Assembly (NCBI GenBank): GCA_051201605.1
Contig: CP179201.1
Coordinates: forward strand, 2,418,001-2,482,000
DNA length: 64,000 bases
From: CABZJG01 sp902512685
GTDB taxonomy: Bacteria > Pseudomonadota > Alphaproteobacteria > Rhodobacterales > Rhodobacteraceae
Direction: 5' to 3'
Shown here: piece by piece, positions 7,195 through 14,704 of the stretch
Position numbering within the stretch: position 1 is the first letter of the stretch
Layout: each line of letters starts with the position of its first letter
The notes under the pieces: generated by a model
Seen by the model: the letters and a program-made list of their open reading frames with translations, nothing else
Told to the model about the DNA's origin: nothing
Database searches by the model: none
Translations under genes and position numbers: made by a program

Positions 7195-8616
7195 ATGACA
7201 AATAAATTTGAAACATCCAATGCACTTTACAAAGCTCAGGAACCCGTATTTCCTCGGCGGGTTTCAGGCCCGTTTCGGCGGTTAAAATGGGCCGTGATGG
7301 CAGTGACGTTGGGAATTTATTATCTAGCCCCATGGATACCTTGGGATCGGGGCACGCAACTGTCTGATCAAGCTATATTAGTAGATCTTGCACATCGTCG
7401 CTTTTATTTCTTCTGGATCGAAATTTGGCCGCATGAATTCTATTTTGTCGCCGGTTTGCTAATTATGGCCGGGTTGGGATTGTTTCTATTCACATCGGCA
7501 CTGGGCAGAGTTTGGTGTGGATACGCCTGTCCACAAACTGTCTGGACAGATTTGTTTATTCTTGTTGAGCGCTGGATAGAAGGGGACCGCAATGCGCGAT
7601 TGCGTCTGTTTTATGGCAAATGGACATTTCGAAAGTGGCGATTGCGCATAACCAAATGGTTTGTTTGGATTTTGATTTCCTTTGGGACCGGTGGCGCATG
7701 GGTGTTCTATTTTACAGATGCTTCAAATTTGGCACGGGATTTATGGAGTTTTGACGCACATCCGGTTGTTTACAGCTCTATTTCTATTCTTACTCTGACA
7801 ACATTTGTGTTCGGCGGGTTTATGCGGGAACAAATATGTATTTATATGTGCCCTTGGCCGCGCATCCAAGCGGCTATGATGGATACGAATACATTGTCTG
7901 TTGCCTATCGACGTTGGCGCGGAGAGCCGCGTGGAAAAATGCGGCAGACTGGCCGGGGCGATTGTATTGATTGCCTAGCCTGCGTAAATGTCTGCCCAAT
8001 GGGCATCGATATCCGCCAAGGCCAGCAAATGGAATGTATCGCTTGCGCGCTTTGTATCGATGCCTGTGATGATGTGATGGCAAAGATTGGACATGATCGG
8101 GGACTGGTTGATTATCTAGTCCTGGCCGATGAAGAGGTTGAGAGTGCTGGTGGACAACCGGTGTCGGTCTGGAAATATATCTTCCGCCCACGCACTTTTC
8201 TTTACGCACTTATATGGTCATCGATTGGCATTGGGATGATCTATGCATTGTTTATTAGAAATGACATAGATATGACTATTCGCCCGGTTCGAAACCCAAC
8301 ATATTTAATGCAATCAGATGGCGCTATCCGAAATATCTATGAAGCACGGTTGCGCAATAAATTAGGCGAGGCTCGAGTATTTCAGTTGGAGATTACAGGC
8401 GGCAAAGGCTTCTTGCTTCAACTGCAATCATCCAACCAAGCCAAAACCATTACAGTGCCCGCTGATAGTACATATCTGCAACGGTTTTACATCACAGTTC
8501 CCAAAGATCACCCTGCGGCCAAAATCCCACTTACACAGCTTAGGCTTTGGGTTGAAGATATCGAAAATGGTAACCGTTCATCCAGTAAAACCGCATTTAA
8601 CGGAGCACCAGAATGA
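7195..8616 (+). CDS. ccoG: cbb3 oxidase assembly protein CcoG (RdxB-like ferredoxin)
   Basis: Polyferredoxin membrane protein, implicated in the family in copper reduction during cbb3 assembly. The 473-residue protein has about five hydrophobic spans. The GRVWCGYACPQTVW motif lies near residue 105. Two adjacent [4Fe-4S] motifs, CIDCLACVNVCP and CIACALCIDAC, lie around residues 260-290. A C-terminal Ig-like periplasmic domain holds the last ~120 residues. Its stop overlaps ccoH by four bases (ATGA). It opens ccoGHIS, the standard assembly operon next to ccoNOQP. Confidence 0.96.
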   Translation: MTNKFETSNALYKAQEPVFPRRVSGPFRRLKWAVMAVTLGIYYLAPWIPWDRGTQLSDQAILVDLAHRRFYFFWIEIWPHEFYFVAGLLIMAGLGLFLFTSALGRVWCGYACPQTVWTDLFILVERWIEGDRNARLRLFYGKWTFRKWRLRITKWFVWILISFGTGGAWVFYFTDASNLARDLWSFDAHPVVYSSISILTLTTFVFGGFMREQICIYMCPWPRIQAAMMDTNTLSVAYRRWRGEPRGKMRQTGRGDCIDCLACVNVCPMGIDIRQGQQMECIACALCIDACDDVMAKIGHDRGLVDYLVLADEEVESAGGQPVSVWKYIFRPRTFLYALIWSSIGIGMIYALFIRNDIDMTIRPVRNPTYLMQSDGAIRNIYEARLRNKLGEARVFQLEITGGKGFLLQLQSSNQAKTITVPADSTYLQRFYITVPKDHPAAKIPLTQLRLWVEDIENGNRSSSKTAFNGAPE

Positions 8617-9068
8617 AACAAAAATCCTTAACAGGTTGGCATGTATTGTTTGGATTTAGCATGATGTTTGCCACAATTATATGCGCAAACGCTTTCCTTG
8701 TAGTGAATGCTATGCGCAGCTTTCCGGGCTTGGAGGTGGCGAACTCTTACATTGCTTCCCAGAATTTCGAAGCCAAAAGAAGCGCCCAAATAAGCCTAAA
8801 TTGGAAGGTGGTAGCATCGGCTTTAGGTAATCGGATTGAGGTCAACTTCAGCAAAGATGGTGTCTCTATTCAGCCATATATTGAACACGCCCAGCTTTCC
8901 CGGCCAGCGGACAGAAACGCAGATCAGCTATTGAGCCTGACCTATAATGGCAACCGGTTTTCAGCTCCTATTACGTTACAACCGGGCCTTTGGACCCTTA
9001 GACTGCACGCCCGATCTGAAGATGGTATTTTGTTTCAAAAACGCCTTGTCATCGAGGTTGCCCAATGA
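8613..9068 (+). CDS. ccoH: cbb3 oxidase assembly protein CcoH (FixH family)
   Basis: Single-span membrane protein of the FixH/CcoH family, needed for cbb3 assembly and associated with CcoI in other bacteria. It has 151 residues with a membrane helix at about residues 9-31 (GWHVLFGFSMMFATIICANAFLV). A periplasmic beta-rich domain follows, including the ASQNFEAKR and QPGLWTLRL-like segments seen in FixH. Four-base overlaps at both ends, with ccoG and ccoI, indicate translational coupling. Confidence 0.92.
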   Translation: MKQKSLTGWHVLFGFSMMFATIICANAFLVVNAMRSFPGLEVANSYIASQNFEAKRSAQISLNWKVVASALGNRIEVNFSKDGVSIQPYIEHAQLSRPADRNADQLLSLTYNGNRFSAPITLQPGLWTLRLHARSEDGILFQKRLVIEVAQ

Positions 9069-11215
9069 ATATGGAAGCGACTGATATGCAACAAAACTTA
9101 AGAAAAGAGGATGTACATCAAAAAGAGATTCCCGAAGGTAAAAAAATATATCTTTCCTTGCCGGGCATTCGATGCGCGGCCTGTATCGCAAAAGTGGAAA
9201 GACAGCTAATGGCTATCGACGGCGTCTTTAAAGCGCATGTCAACCTGTCCCGAAAACGGGTAGAAGTAACAGCAACCTCAATTCCGATTGAAGATCTAAT
9301 TGATCAGTTGAAGTTTTCAGGCATTGAAGCGCTTGCGCTGGATGCCTCGATGCTTGCCAATTTGCAAGATAATGAGGCCAAGCGCTTGTCAATACGCCTT
9401 GCTGTTGCCGGTTTTGCCATGATGAATGTGATGCTTTTGTCTGTTGCAAACTGGTCAGGGGCTGGTGGTGCGACGCGGGAATTATTTCATCTGATTTCTG
9501 CTGCAATTGCCTTACCGGCGGCTCTTTATTCTGCCCAGCCTTTTTTTAAAAATGCTTGGGCTGCGCTTAGAAATTGGTCAATTAATATGGACGTCCCAAT
9601 CTCTCTGGCAATATTTCTGGCGTCATTTTTGTCCCTCTTTGAAACGCTGAACGGCGGCGAGCAAGTGTATTTTGATGCCGCGCTATCGCTCACTTTCTTT
9701 CTGCTTTTGGGACGATATCTCGATCATGTAACCCGCCAATCTGCACGATCGGCCGCGCAAGATCTGTCAGCGTTACAAGTACACACGGCGGACCGTGTCA
9801 GTGATGGTTTGATTGAGCGCGTGGCCACGTCCACTTTGAAAATTGATGATATCGTGCAGATCGCGACCGGTATGCGGGTTCCAGTCGATGGGCATCTACA
9901 AGATCGCCCCATGATGATAGATCGGTCAATTCTGAACGGTGAAACGACACCCGTTTTGATTTCCGCCGGCGAAATGGTTCATGCCGGAGAAGTCAATGTT
10001 GGGGCGATGGGACAAATTTCGGTTTCAACCCTCGGGCACAACAGCACACTGCAAAGATTGTCAGAACTCATCACGAGCGCTGAAAACCAGCGTAACACAT
10101 ATACCAATTTGGCAGACCGAGCAGCCCGCATTTATGCGCCAGCTGTTCATATTTTGGCAGCTTTGGCATTTTTATCATGGCTTGCCATCAGCGGTGATCC
10201 GAGACTGGCAATCAATATTGCGATTGCAGTGCTGATTATCACTTGCCCCTGCGCCCTAGGGTTAGCAGTGCCAACCGTCAGCGTTGCAGCGATCGGCAAG
10301 TTGTTCACAAAAGGTTTTTTGGTCAAAGATGGGGCTGCCCTAGAGCGTTTGGCTCAGGTGAACCTATGTGTTTTTGACAAAACTGGTACATTGACAATGG
10401 CCGTGCCCCAAGTGGCAATTGCTAATCTTTCAGAAACAGAAAAATCAATTGCACTTGCGCTTGCACAGGGGTCATATCACCCGCTTTCACAAGCCTTGGC
10501 AAAAGCTTTGAACAAAGTAACACCCGCAACTGTTGAAGAACTTGAGGAAGTCATCGGTGCAGGTGTGCAGGCTCGCTATGAAAGTCAGATGGCCAAACTT
10601 GGAAATGGCACATGGCTTAAGGCAGATTTTTGTGGGTTTGGGCTGAAAATTGGCAAGCGAAAGCCCCGCGAAATTCCAGTAAGTGAAACATTGAGACCAG
10701 GGGTTCAGCCTATGATCTCAGGCTTAAAGAAATCAGGACTTGCCGTGAACATTTTAAGCGGAGATCGCTTTGAAAATGCGGAAGCCATCGGCAAGGTACT
10801 GGGTATTTCTTCTATAATCTCAGAGGTGGATGCAGAGGAAAAGCACGCCATTCTGACAGAGTTGTCAACTGTCGGTCACAAGGTTCTAATGGTGGGAGAT
10901 GGATTGAACGATACCGCTGCGTTGGCGGCGGCCTATGCATCAATTGCGCCCGCCAGTGCGCTTGATGCCTCTCGAAATGCAGCAGACATCGTTGTTCTGC
11001 GCGAAGATTTTGGCGATTTGCCATCTGTTATCTCAATTGCGCGGTCAGCGGTGCGTTTGTCGAAACAAAACTTCTTTATTGCAGCCTGTTATAATCTGGT
11101 TGCAGTGCCATTGGCGCTTTTGGGATTAGCAACACCTCTTATGGCAGCGATTGCAATGTCAGCATCCTCCCTTACAGTTTTACTGAACGCGCTTAGAGTG
11201 AAATATGTAACATGA
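9065..11215 (+). CDS. ccoI: Copper-translocating P-type ATPase CcoI (FixI)
   Basis: P1B-type ATPase that supplies copper for the CuB site of cbb3 oxidase. The 716-residue protein has an N-terminal heavy-metal-binding domain with CAAC (C37-C40) and about eight membrane helices. The CPC metal site is in ITCPCALGLAVP, the phosphorylation motif is DKTGTLT, the nucleotide-domain HP pair is in SYHPLSQAL, and the hinge motif is GDGLNDTAAL. All key residues are present. It is coupled to ccoH upstream and ccoS downstream by overlapping stop and start codons. Confidence 0.96.
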   Translation: MNMEATDMQQNLRKEDVHQKEIPEGKKIYLSLPGIRCAACIAKVERQLMAIDGVFKAHVNLSRKRVEVTATSIPIEDLIDQLKFSGIEALALDASMLANLQDNEAKRLSIRLAVAGFAMMNVMLLSVANWSGAGGATRELFHLISAAIALPAALYSAQPFFKNAWAALRNWSINMDVPISLAIFLASFLSLFETLNGGEQVYFDAALSLTFFLLLGRYLDHVTRQSARSAAQDLSALQVHTADRVSDGLIERVATSTLKIDDIVQIATGMRVPVDGHLQDRPMMIDRSILNGETTPVLISAGEMVHAGEVNVGAMGQISVSTLGHNSTLQRLSELITSAENQRNTYTNLADRAARIYAPAVHILAALAFLSWLAISGDPRLAINIAIAVLIITCPCALGLAVPTVSVAAIGKLFTKGFLVKDGAALERLAQVNLCVFDKTGTLTMAVPQVAIANLSETEKSIALALAQGSYHPLSQALAKALNKVTPATVEELEEVIGAGVQARYESQMAKLGNGTWLKADFCGFGLKIGKRKPREIPVSETLRPGVQPMISGLKKSGLAVNILSGDRFENAEAIGKVLGISSIISEVDAEEKHAILTELSTVGHKVLMVGDGLNDTAALAAAYASIAPASALDASRNAADIVVLREDFGDLPSVISIARSAVRLSKQNFFIAACYNLVAVPLALLGLATPLMAAIAMSASSLTVLLNALRVKYVT

Positions 11216-11394
11216 ATATTCTGGTGATCTTGATACCTGTTTCTTTGATTCTCGGTCTCATCGGTTTATTGACATTTGTGTGGACAGTGAGAACTGGTCA
11301 ATATGATGACGTTAAAGGGGCGGCTGAACGAGTATTAATTGAGGAGGACTTAGAAGGGAACTCCACCGAATATAGCTCGGACAATAAAGGCTAA
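11212..11394 (+). CDS. ccoS: cbb3 oxidase maturation protein CcoS
   Basis: Small (60-residue) single-span protein required for cofactor insertion into cbb3 oxidase. It has one N-terminal helix (ILVILIPVSLILGLIGLLTFVWTV) followed by the family's QYDDVKGAAERVL motif. It is the last gene of ccoGHIS. No classical terminator follows; a 47-bp palindrome lies 33 bases downstream, at the edge of the genomic island. Confidence 0.93.
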   Translation: MNILVILIPVSLILGLIGLLTFVWTVRTGQYDDVKGAAERVLIEEDLEGNSTEYSSDNKG

Positions 11395-11427
11395 AAACTC
11401 GATTGAATTTCTTTGCTCTAAGAGAAC

Positions 11428-11474
11428 TGTCCTTCCCCCCTAAATTAGTGCCACGAATTTAGGGGGGAAGGACA
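11428..11474. repeat. 47-bp near-perfect palindrome at the island edge
   Basis: The left half TGTCCTTCCCCCCTAAATT and its exact reverse complement flank a 9-base centre, itself nearly palindromic (GTG-C-CAC). The ends are TG…CA, as in IS3-family inverted repeats, but no transposase lies between them. No T-run follows, so a simple intrinsic terminator is unlikely. It abuts the left end of recombinase module 1 at 11475. Confidence 0.8.
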
Positions 11475-11621
11475 ATGGCGGTTCTCTCAGACTCACTAGC
11501 CTAAACATCCAGCCCTCCTTGCTCTTTCCACTGGACTTTTCTTGCTCCGCAAGCCTGTGTGTCTGTGTGCCCGAATACTGTCGGGCTCTGCTCAGTACGA
11601 GATGATTGTACGGAGTAGATG

Positions 11622-12017
11622 ATGAGACTTGATTTGGATGGATTGGCGGCTGCCTCGCGTGAGGCGCTGACGGCAGAGTGGCGCGAGGTCGTGGGTCGCC
11701 CGCCCCCTAAGCACTTAAGCAAGCCTCTGATGGTGCAGATTTTGAGCCATACCTATCAGCTGGACACTGTTGGCGGATATACCAAGCGACTGGATCGCAG
11801 GCTCAAGAGCGCAGCGCGGCGCGATGTTGTTCGGCCGGCCTTTAAACCCGGCAGCCGCTTTGTGCGGGAGTATCATGGGGTCACCCATGTGGTTGAGGTC
11901 AGTGATGACGGGCGTTTTGTATGGAAGGATCAGAGCTTTAAGTCCCTCTCCCACACAGCGCGCGCTATAACCGGCTATAATGTCTCAGGCTTTCAGTTCT
12001 TTGGGGTCAGCGTATGA
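11622..12017 (+). CDS. DUF2924 family protein paired with a serine recombinase
   Basis: 131 residues (132 from ATG 11619). The second copy of the module has only the ATG equivalent to 11622, preceded by GGAG, so that start is preferred. DUF2924 proteins are small, basic, of unknown biochemical role and very often encoded just upstream of large serine recombinases in alphaproteobacterial phages and islands. Family features are the basic N-terminal helix region (EWREVVGRPPPKHLSKPLM) and the RPAFKPGSRFVREYHGVTHVVEV core. The gene overlaps the recombinase start (ATGA). A role as recombination accessory or directionality factor is inference. Confidence 0.85.
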   Translation: MRLDLDGLAAASREALTAEWREVVGRPPPKHLSKPLMVQILSHTYQLDTVGGYTKRLDRRLKSAARRDVVRPAFKPGSRFVREYHGVTHVVEVSDDGRFVWKDQSFKSLSHTARAITGYNVSGFQFFGVSV

Positions 12018-13621
12018 GCGTCCTTGGAAAGCCAGTTGTCCGCGCAGCTGTCTATACCCGCAAAAGCTCTGATGAAGGTCTTGATCAGGAGTTCAACTCT
12101 CTGGATGCACAATATGAAGCCTGCAGTGCCTATATTGCCTCACAGCGCCATGAAGGCTGGAAACTGATAAAAAAGCGTTTTGATGATGGGGGTATCTCAG
12201 GAGGCACATTGGAGCGCCCTGCTCTTAAAGCTTTGCTCACAGACGTAGAAAGCGGCCTGATAGATATGATTGTGGTCTATAAGATAGATAGGCTCACACG
12301 GTCTTTGTCTGACTTTGCAAAGCTCATTGATTGTTTAGAGGCCAAGGGCTGTTCTTTTGTCTCTGTGACGCAATCCTTTAATACCTCCTCTTCTATGGGA
12401 CGGCTGACGCTTAATGTGCTTTTATCTTTTGCCCAGTTTGAGCGCGAAGTTACTGCAGAGCGCATTCGCGATAAGATCGCAGCCTCCAAGAAGAAAGGTA
12501 TGTGGATGGGCGGCATGGTGCCCTGGGGCTATAAAGTGCACTCAGATCCTAAAATACAGTCTTTAGAGATATGCGAAGAAAGATCCTCTGATATAGGACG
12601 TGTTTATGATCTCTATGAGCAGCTTGGATGTCTGAGCAAAGTAAAGCGTGCCGTAGATAAGCTCTGGCCAGATCGGAACTGGAGCCGTGGGCGCATACAC
12701 AACATTCTGATCAATCCCATCTATATAGGTAAGATCAGACACAAACAGGATGTGTATGAAGGCCTTCAAGCAGCCATTATAGACCAAGGTCAATTTGATC
12801 GGGTTCAGGACCAACTGCAAAAGAGGTCAGTCATCAAAAGGGGCAAGCATCCCTCTCGGGGGCCCTCTGCCTATCTGGTTGGCAAAGTCTATGATGAGAC
12901 AGGAGACAGATTAACACCGTCACGGTCCCAAAAGTCATCTGGGCGTGTTATCCGGTATTATTACTCCAACCGCCTTATATCAGGCGGCGCTGATCCCACC
13001 GGGTGGCGCCTGCGGGCAGATATGTTGGAAGGATTGCTGAGTGAGATTGTTGGGCAAAGGCTTACCGAAGCACTTACCCAGTTCAGGCTGGCACCGCAGA
13101 TCAAGCCCCATGCGTTGGTTGAGGCCAAAAAGCGGTTAGCAAAACTCGATACAAAGGCCATACTAGATTTAATCAAGCAGGTTGATCTCTGTGAGACCGC
13201 CGTACAGATAGAACTGGATATCGATAAAGTAAGCTCTCTCATTCAAACAGAAATCAGCAAGCTGGATTTAGAGCTTTTACGTATTGAAGAGCCTGTCACG
13301 CTTCGCAAGCGCACGAATGGGACCAAGCTCACCTGGGTTGGCTATAAAGGGGAACCCAATCACCCCCTTATAAGAGCTATTGTAACAGCTCAGGCGTGGG
13401 TGGAAGAGATCAAGGCAGGTCGGTCCATGTCTGATATTATGCAAGCCCATAATATTCCTGAGGGCATGATCTGGAAGCGCATACGCCTTGCCTTTTTATC
13501 TCCTGAGGTTCTCAGAGCCATTGTAGACGGCAAGACCAATCGGGATCTCACAATCAAGATGCTCACCCGGCATGATCTGCCCCTAGAGTGGTCTGAGCAA
13601 GAGACCCTGTTTTTGAGCTGA
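12014..13621 (+). CDS. Large serine recombinase (site-specific), copy 1
   Basis: 535-residue large serine recombinase/resolvase. The N-terminal catalytic domain begins VYTRKSSDEG with the nucleophilic serine, then FDDGGISGGTLERPAL and YKIDRLTRSLSDF, ending near residue 140 (FEREVTAERIRDKI). The recombinase zinc-ribbon-type domain follows (GGMVPWGYKV onward). The C-terminal part includes a helix-turn-helix-like segment (SMSDIMQAHNIPEGMIWKRI). It appears intact and is closely similar to the 37132-38739 copy, with differences concentrated in a linker around residues 370-420. It probably catalyses integration or excision of the module that carries it. Confidence 0.93.
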   Translation: MSVLGKPVVRAAVYTRKSSDEGLDQEFNSLDAQYEACSAYIASQRHEGWKLIKKRFDDGGISGGTLERPALKALLTDVESGLIDMIVVYKIDRLTRSLSDFAKLIDCLEAKGCSFVSVTQSFNTSSSMGRLTLNVLLSFAQFEREVTAERIRDKIAASKKKGMWMGGMVPWGYKVHSDPKIQSLEICEERSSDIGRVYDLYEQLGCLSKVKRAVDKLWPDRNWSRGRIHNILINPIYIGKIRHKQDVYEGLQAAIIDQGQFDRVQDQLQKRSVIKRGKHPSRGPSAYLVGKVYDETGDRLTPSRSQKSSGRVIRYYYSNRLISGGADPTGWRLRADMLEGLLSEIVGQRLTEALTQFRLAPQIKPHALVEAKKRLAKLDTKAILDLIKQVDLCETAVQIELDIDKVSSLIQTEISKLDLELLRIEEPVTLRKRTNGTKLTWVGYKGEPNHPLIRAIVTAQAWVEEIKAGRSMSDIMQAHNIPEGMIWKRIRLAFLSPEVLRAIVDGKTNRDLTIKMLTRHDLPLEWSEQETLFLS

Positions 13622-13622
13622 A

Positions 13623-13780
13623 TTCCCTGTTTCGGACAATTAAATTCCCTGTTATTTTTGAGGCCAGTTTTATAGAAACCCCAACAAACATTGGGTTTTC
13701 TCTTACATTTTAACGTTCCCAAGCATCAAAAAAAGAAAAATTCCCTGTTAAATTCCCTGTTAATACCGAAAAACAGGGAA
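13623..13780. repeat. TTCCCTGTT repeat array and terminator hairpin after recombinase 1
   Basis: TTCCCTGTT occurs directly at 13623, 13645, 13741 and 13753, and in inverted form (AACAGGGAA) at 13772. A hairpin at 13676-13698 (AAACCCCAA / TTGGGTTTT) can terminate the recombinase transcript. The same five sites and hairpin recur after recombinase 2, so the arrangement is conserved. The sites may bind the recombinase or DUF2924 protein. Confidence 0.75.
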
Positions 13781-13936
13781 AACCCACCCTCGGTAAATCA
13801 CCGGCTGAGGTTTAGCGGTAATTATCGCTGATATGAGAGGTGATGTAATGCATCAGTCGCAAAGCGCTGTTGTAAATCCCTGATCTTGCGCAGGAATAGC
13901 GCCAGGAATACCAGTACCAGGAATGATGAGGATGTG
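13781..13936. other. Module 1 tail between repeat array and att fragment; no gene seen
   Basis: These 156 bases correspond to 38899-39054 of module 2 (for example the ATTATCGCTGATATGAGAGG and ATCTTGCGCAGGAATAG stretches are shared). No coding frame is supportable. Conservation suggests it belongs to the module's attachment region. Confidence 0.5.
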
Positions 13937-13953
13937 GTGGCGGACAGACAGGG
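13937..13953 (+). repeat. tRNA-Ser 3'-end fragment (att site a)
   Basis: GTGGCGGACAGACAGGG matches the 3' end of tRNA-Ser(GGA) at 39055-39071: CCA, discriminator base, acceptor strand and five T-stem bases. On the right it continues into TGTTATG instead of the tRNA T-loop. It is therefore a left junction of the tyrosine-integrase element, or an element end inserted at the tRNA copy carried by module 1. Confidence 0.85.
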
Positions 13954-14046
13954 TGTTATGTTCCTATCCCATCCGCCAGCATTCAGCTAACACTCTGATT
14001 TCATTGATAGCAGTAGTCCTGAGTTCATAGCAATACGGCGCATAAT

Positions 14047-14068
14047 GGTCAGTAATCTGGTCAGTAAT
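14047..14068 (+). promoter_or_regulatory. Tandem GGTCAGTAAT sites, candidate integrase arm-type sites (P arm)
   Basis: GGTCAGTAAT occurs at 14047 and 14059, about 100 bases from the tRNA-derived core. The inverted arm carries the same pair at 21569-21590. The same word recurs beside the integrase at 22979 and 23003, and inverted at 21787. Short direct repeats on both sides of an att core are typical arm-type binding sites of tyrosine recombinases. Confidence 0.5.
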
Positions 14069-14482
14069 CAGAATACCCCCGCCAGCGCCAAGGCCTACCT
14101 AGCGTTACCGTATATGAGCCTGACCCACGATTAGGATGTGATAATCGTCAACTGGCTGCATCGGCCTATTTCATCGGGGCTTGACGGTTTTATCTGTACG
14201 GTAGGATGGCGGCTATGTGCATTGCTCAAGTTATTACCCAAGCTGATGCATAATACCCCTGCTTGATGCTGATTATCCCAGAATATTGTTAATGCTTCAT
14301 TGGGGGTACCGGGCGTGGGCCATAGGGTGCTTTGGGCAACTATACCCGTGGTCTGCCAGCGATTATCCCTGTAACTTCGTAAACCACTTTAGGCTAAGTT
14401 TCGGGGTTAGATGACCGCCCTGCTGATCGTTATTGTGACAGGTTCCTATAAGTACCTATAGCACCTTGTCACATTAACGGTA

Positions 14483-14704
14483 TTACTCCCCCGAAACTTC
14501 AGGCTCAGGCCCATAGAGATAATCCAGATCAAACTCAGTGATAGCACCTTCACCCCAGCCAGTGGTTAAATAAGCTTCGGCTTCCTCTTTAGACCACGGG
14601 GTGTAGATGCTGTTGGTGGGGGAGCCTGAATAGTCTTTGGGTAGGAAAAGGTGTTGGTGGGTGGTTTTACGCTTATCCCCTGCCTTGAAGGTGGCTATTT
14701 GGGT
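14483..14704 (-). pseudogene. Inverted duplicate of the 3' end of the primase-helicase gene
   Basis: The last 73 codons and stop codon of the 17954-21154 gene are repeated here on the minus strand (TQIATFKAGDKRK…EVSGE). There is no start or promoter of its own. The adjacent minus-strand TPR gene runs into it in a different frame and stops ten bases inside. The fragment is a by-product of the inverted duplication, not a gene. Confidence 0.85.

Larger units (their letters stand above)
11475..13936 (+). mobile_element. Serine-recombinase module 1 (DUF2924 + recombinase + repeat array)
   Basis: This segment is homologous over its whole length to 36593-39055. Homology begins abruptly at ATGGCGGTTCTC on the left in both copies and ends at the tRNA-Ser-derived TGGCGGACAGAC on the right. 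Each holds a leader of about 145 bases, the DUF2924 gene, the recombinase gene overlapping it by four bases, a terminator hairpin and the TTCCCTGTT array. Outside the module the left flanks are unrelated, so the homology edges mark the unit's ends. Confidence 0.75.
13937..14704. repeat. Inverted repeat 1, left arm (768 bp)
   Basis: This arm is the reverse complement of 20933-21700. Paired coordinates always sum to 35637, so there are no indels, and every stretch I compared was identical. The arm holds the tRNA fragment, about 530 bases of non-coding sequence and an inverted copy of the last 74 codons of the primase-helicase gene. Identity stops at 14704/14705. Confidence 0.9.
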
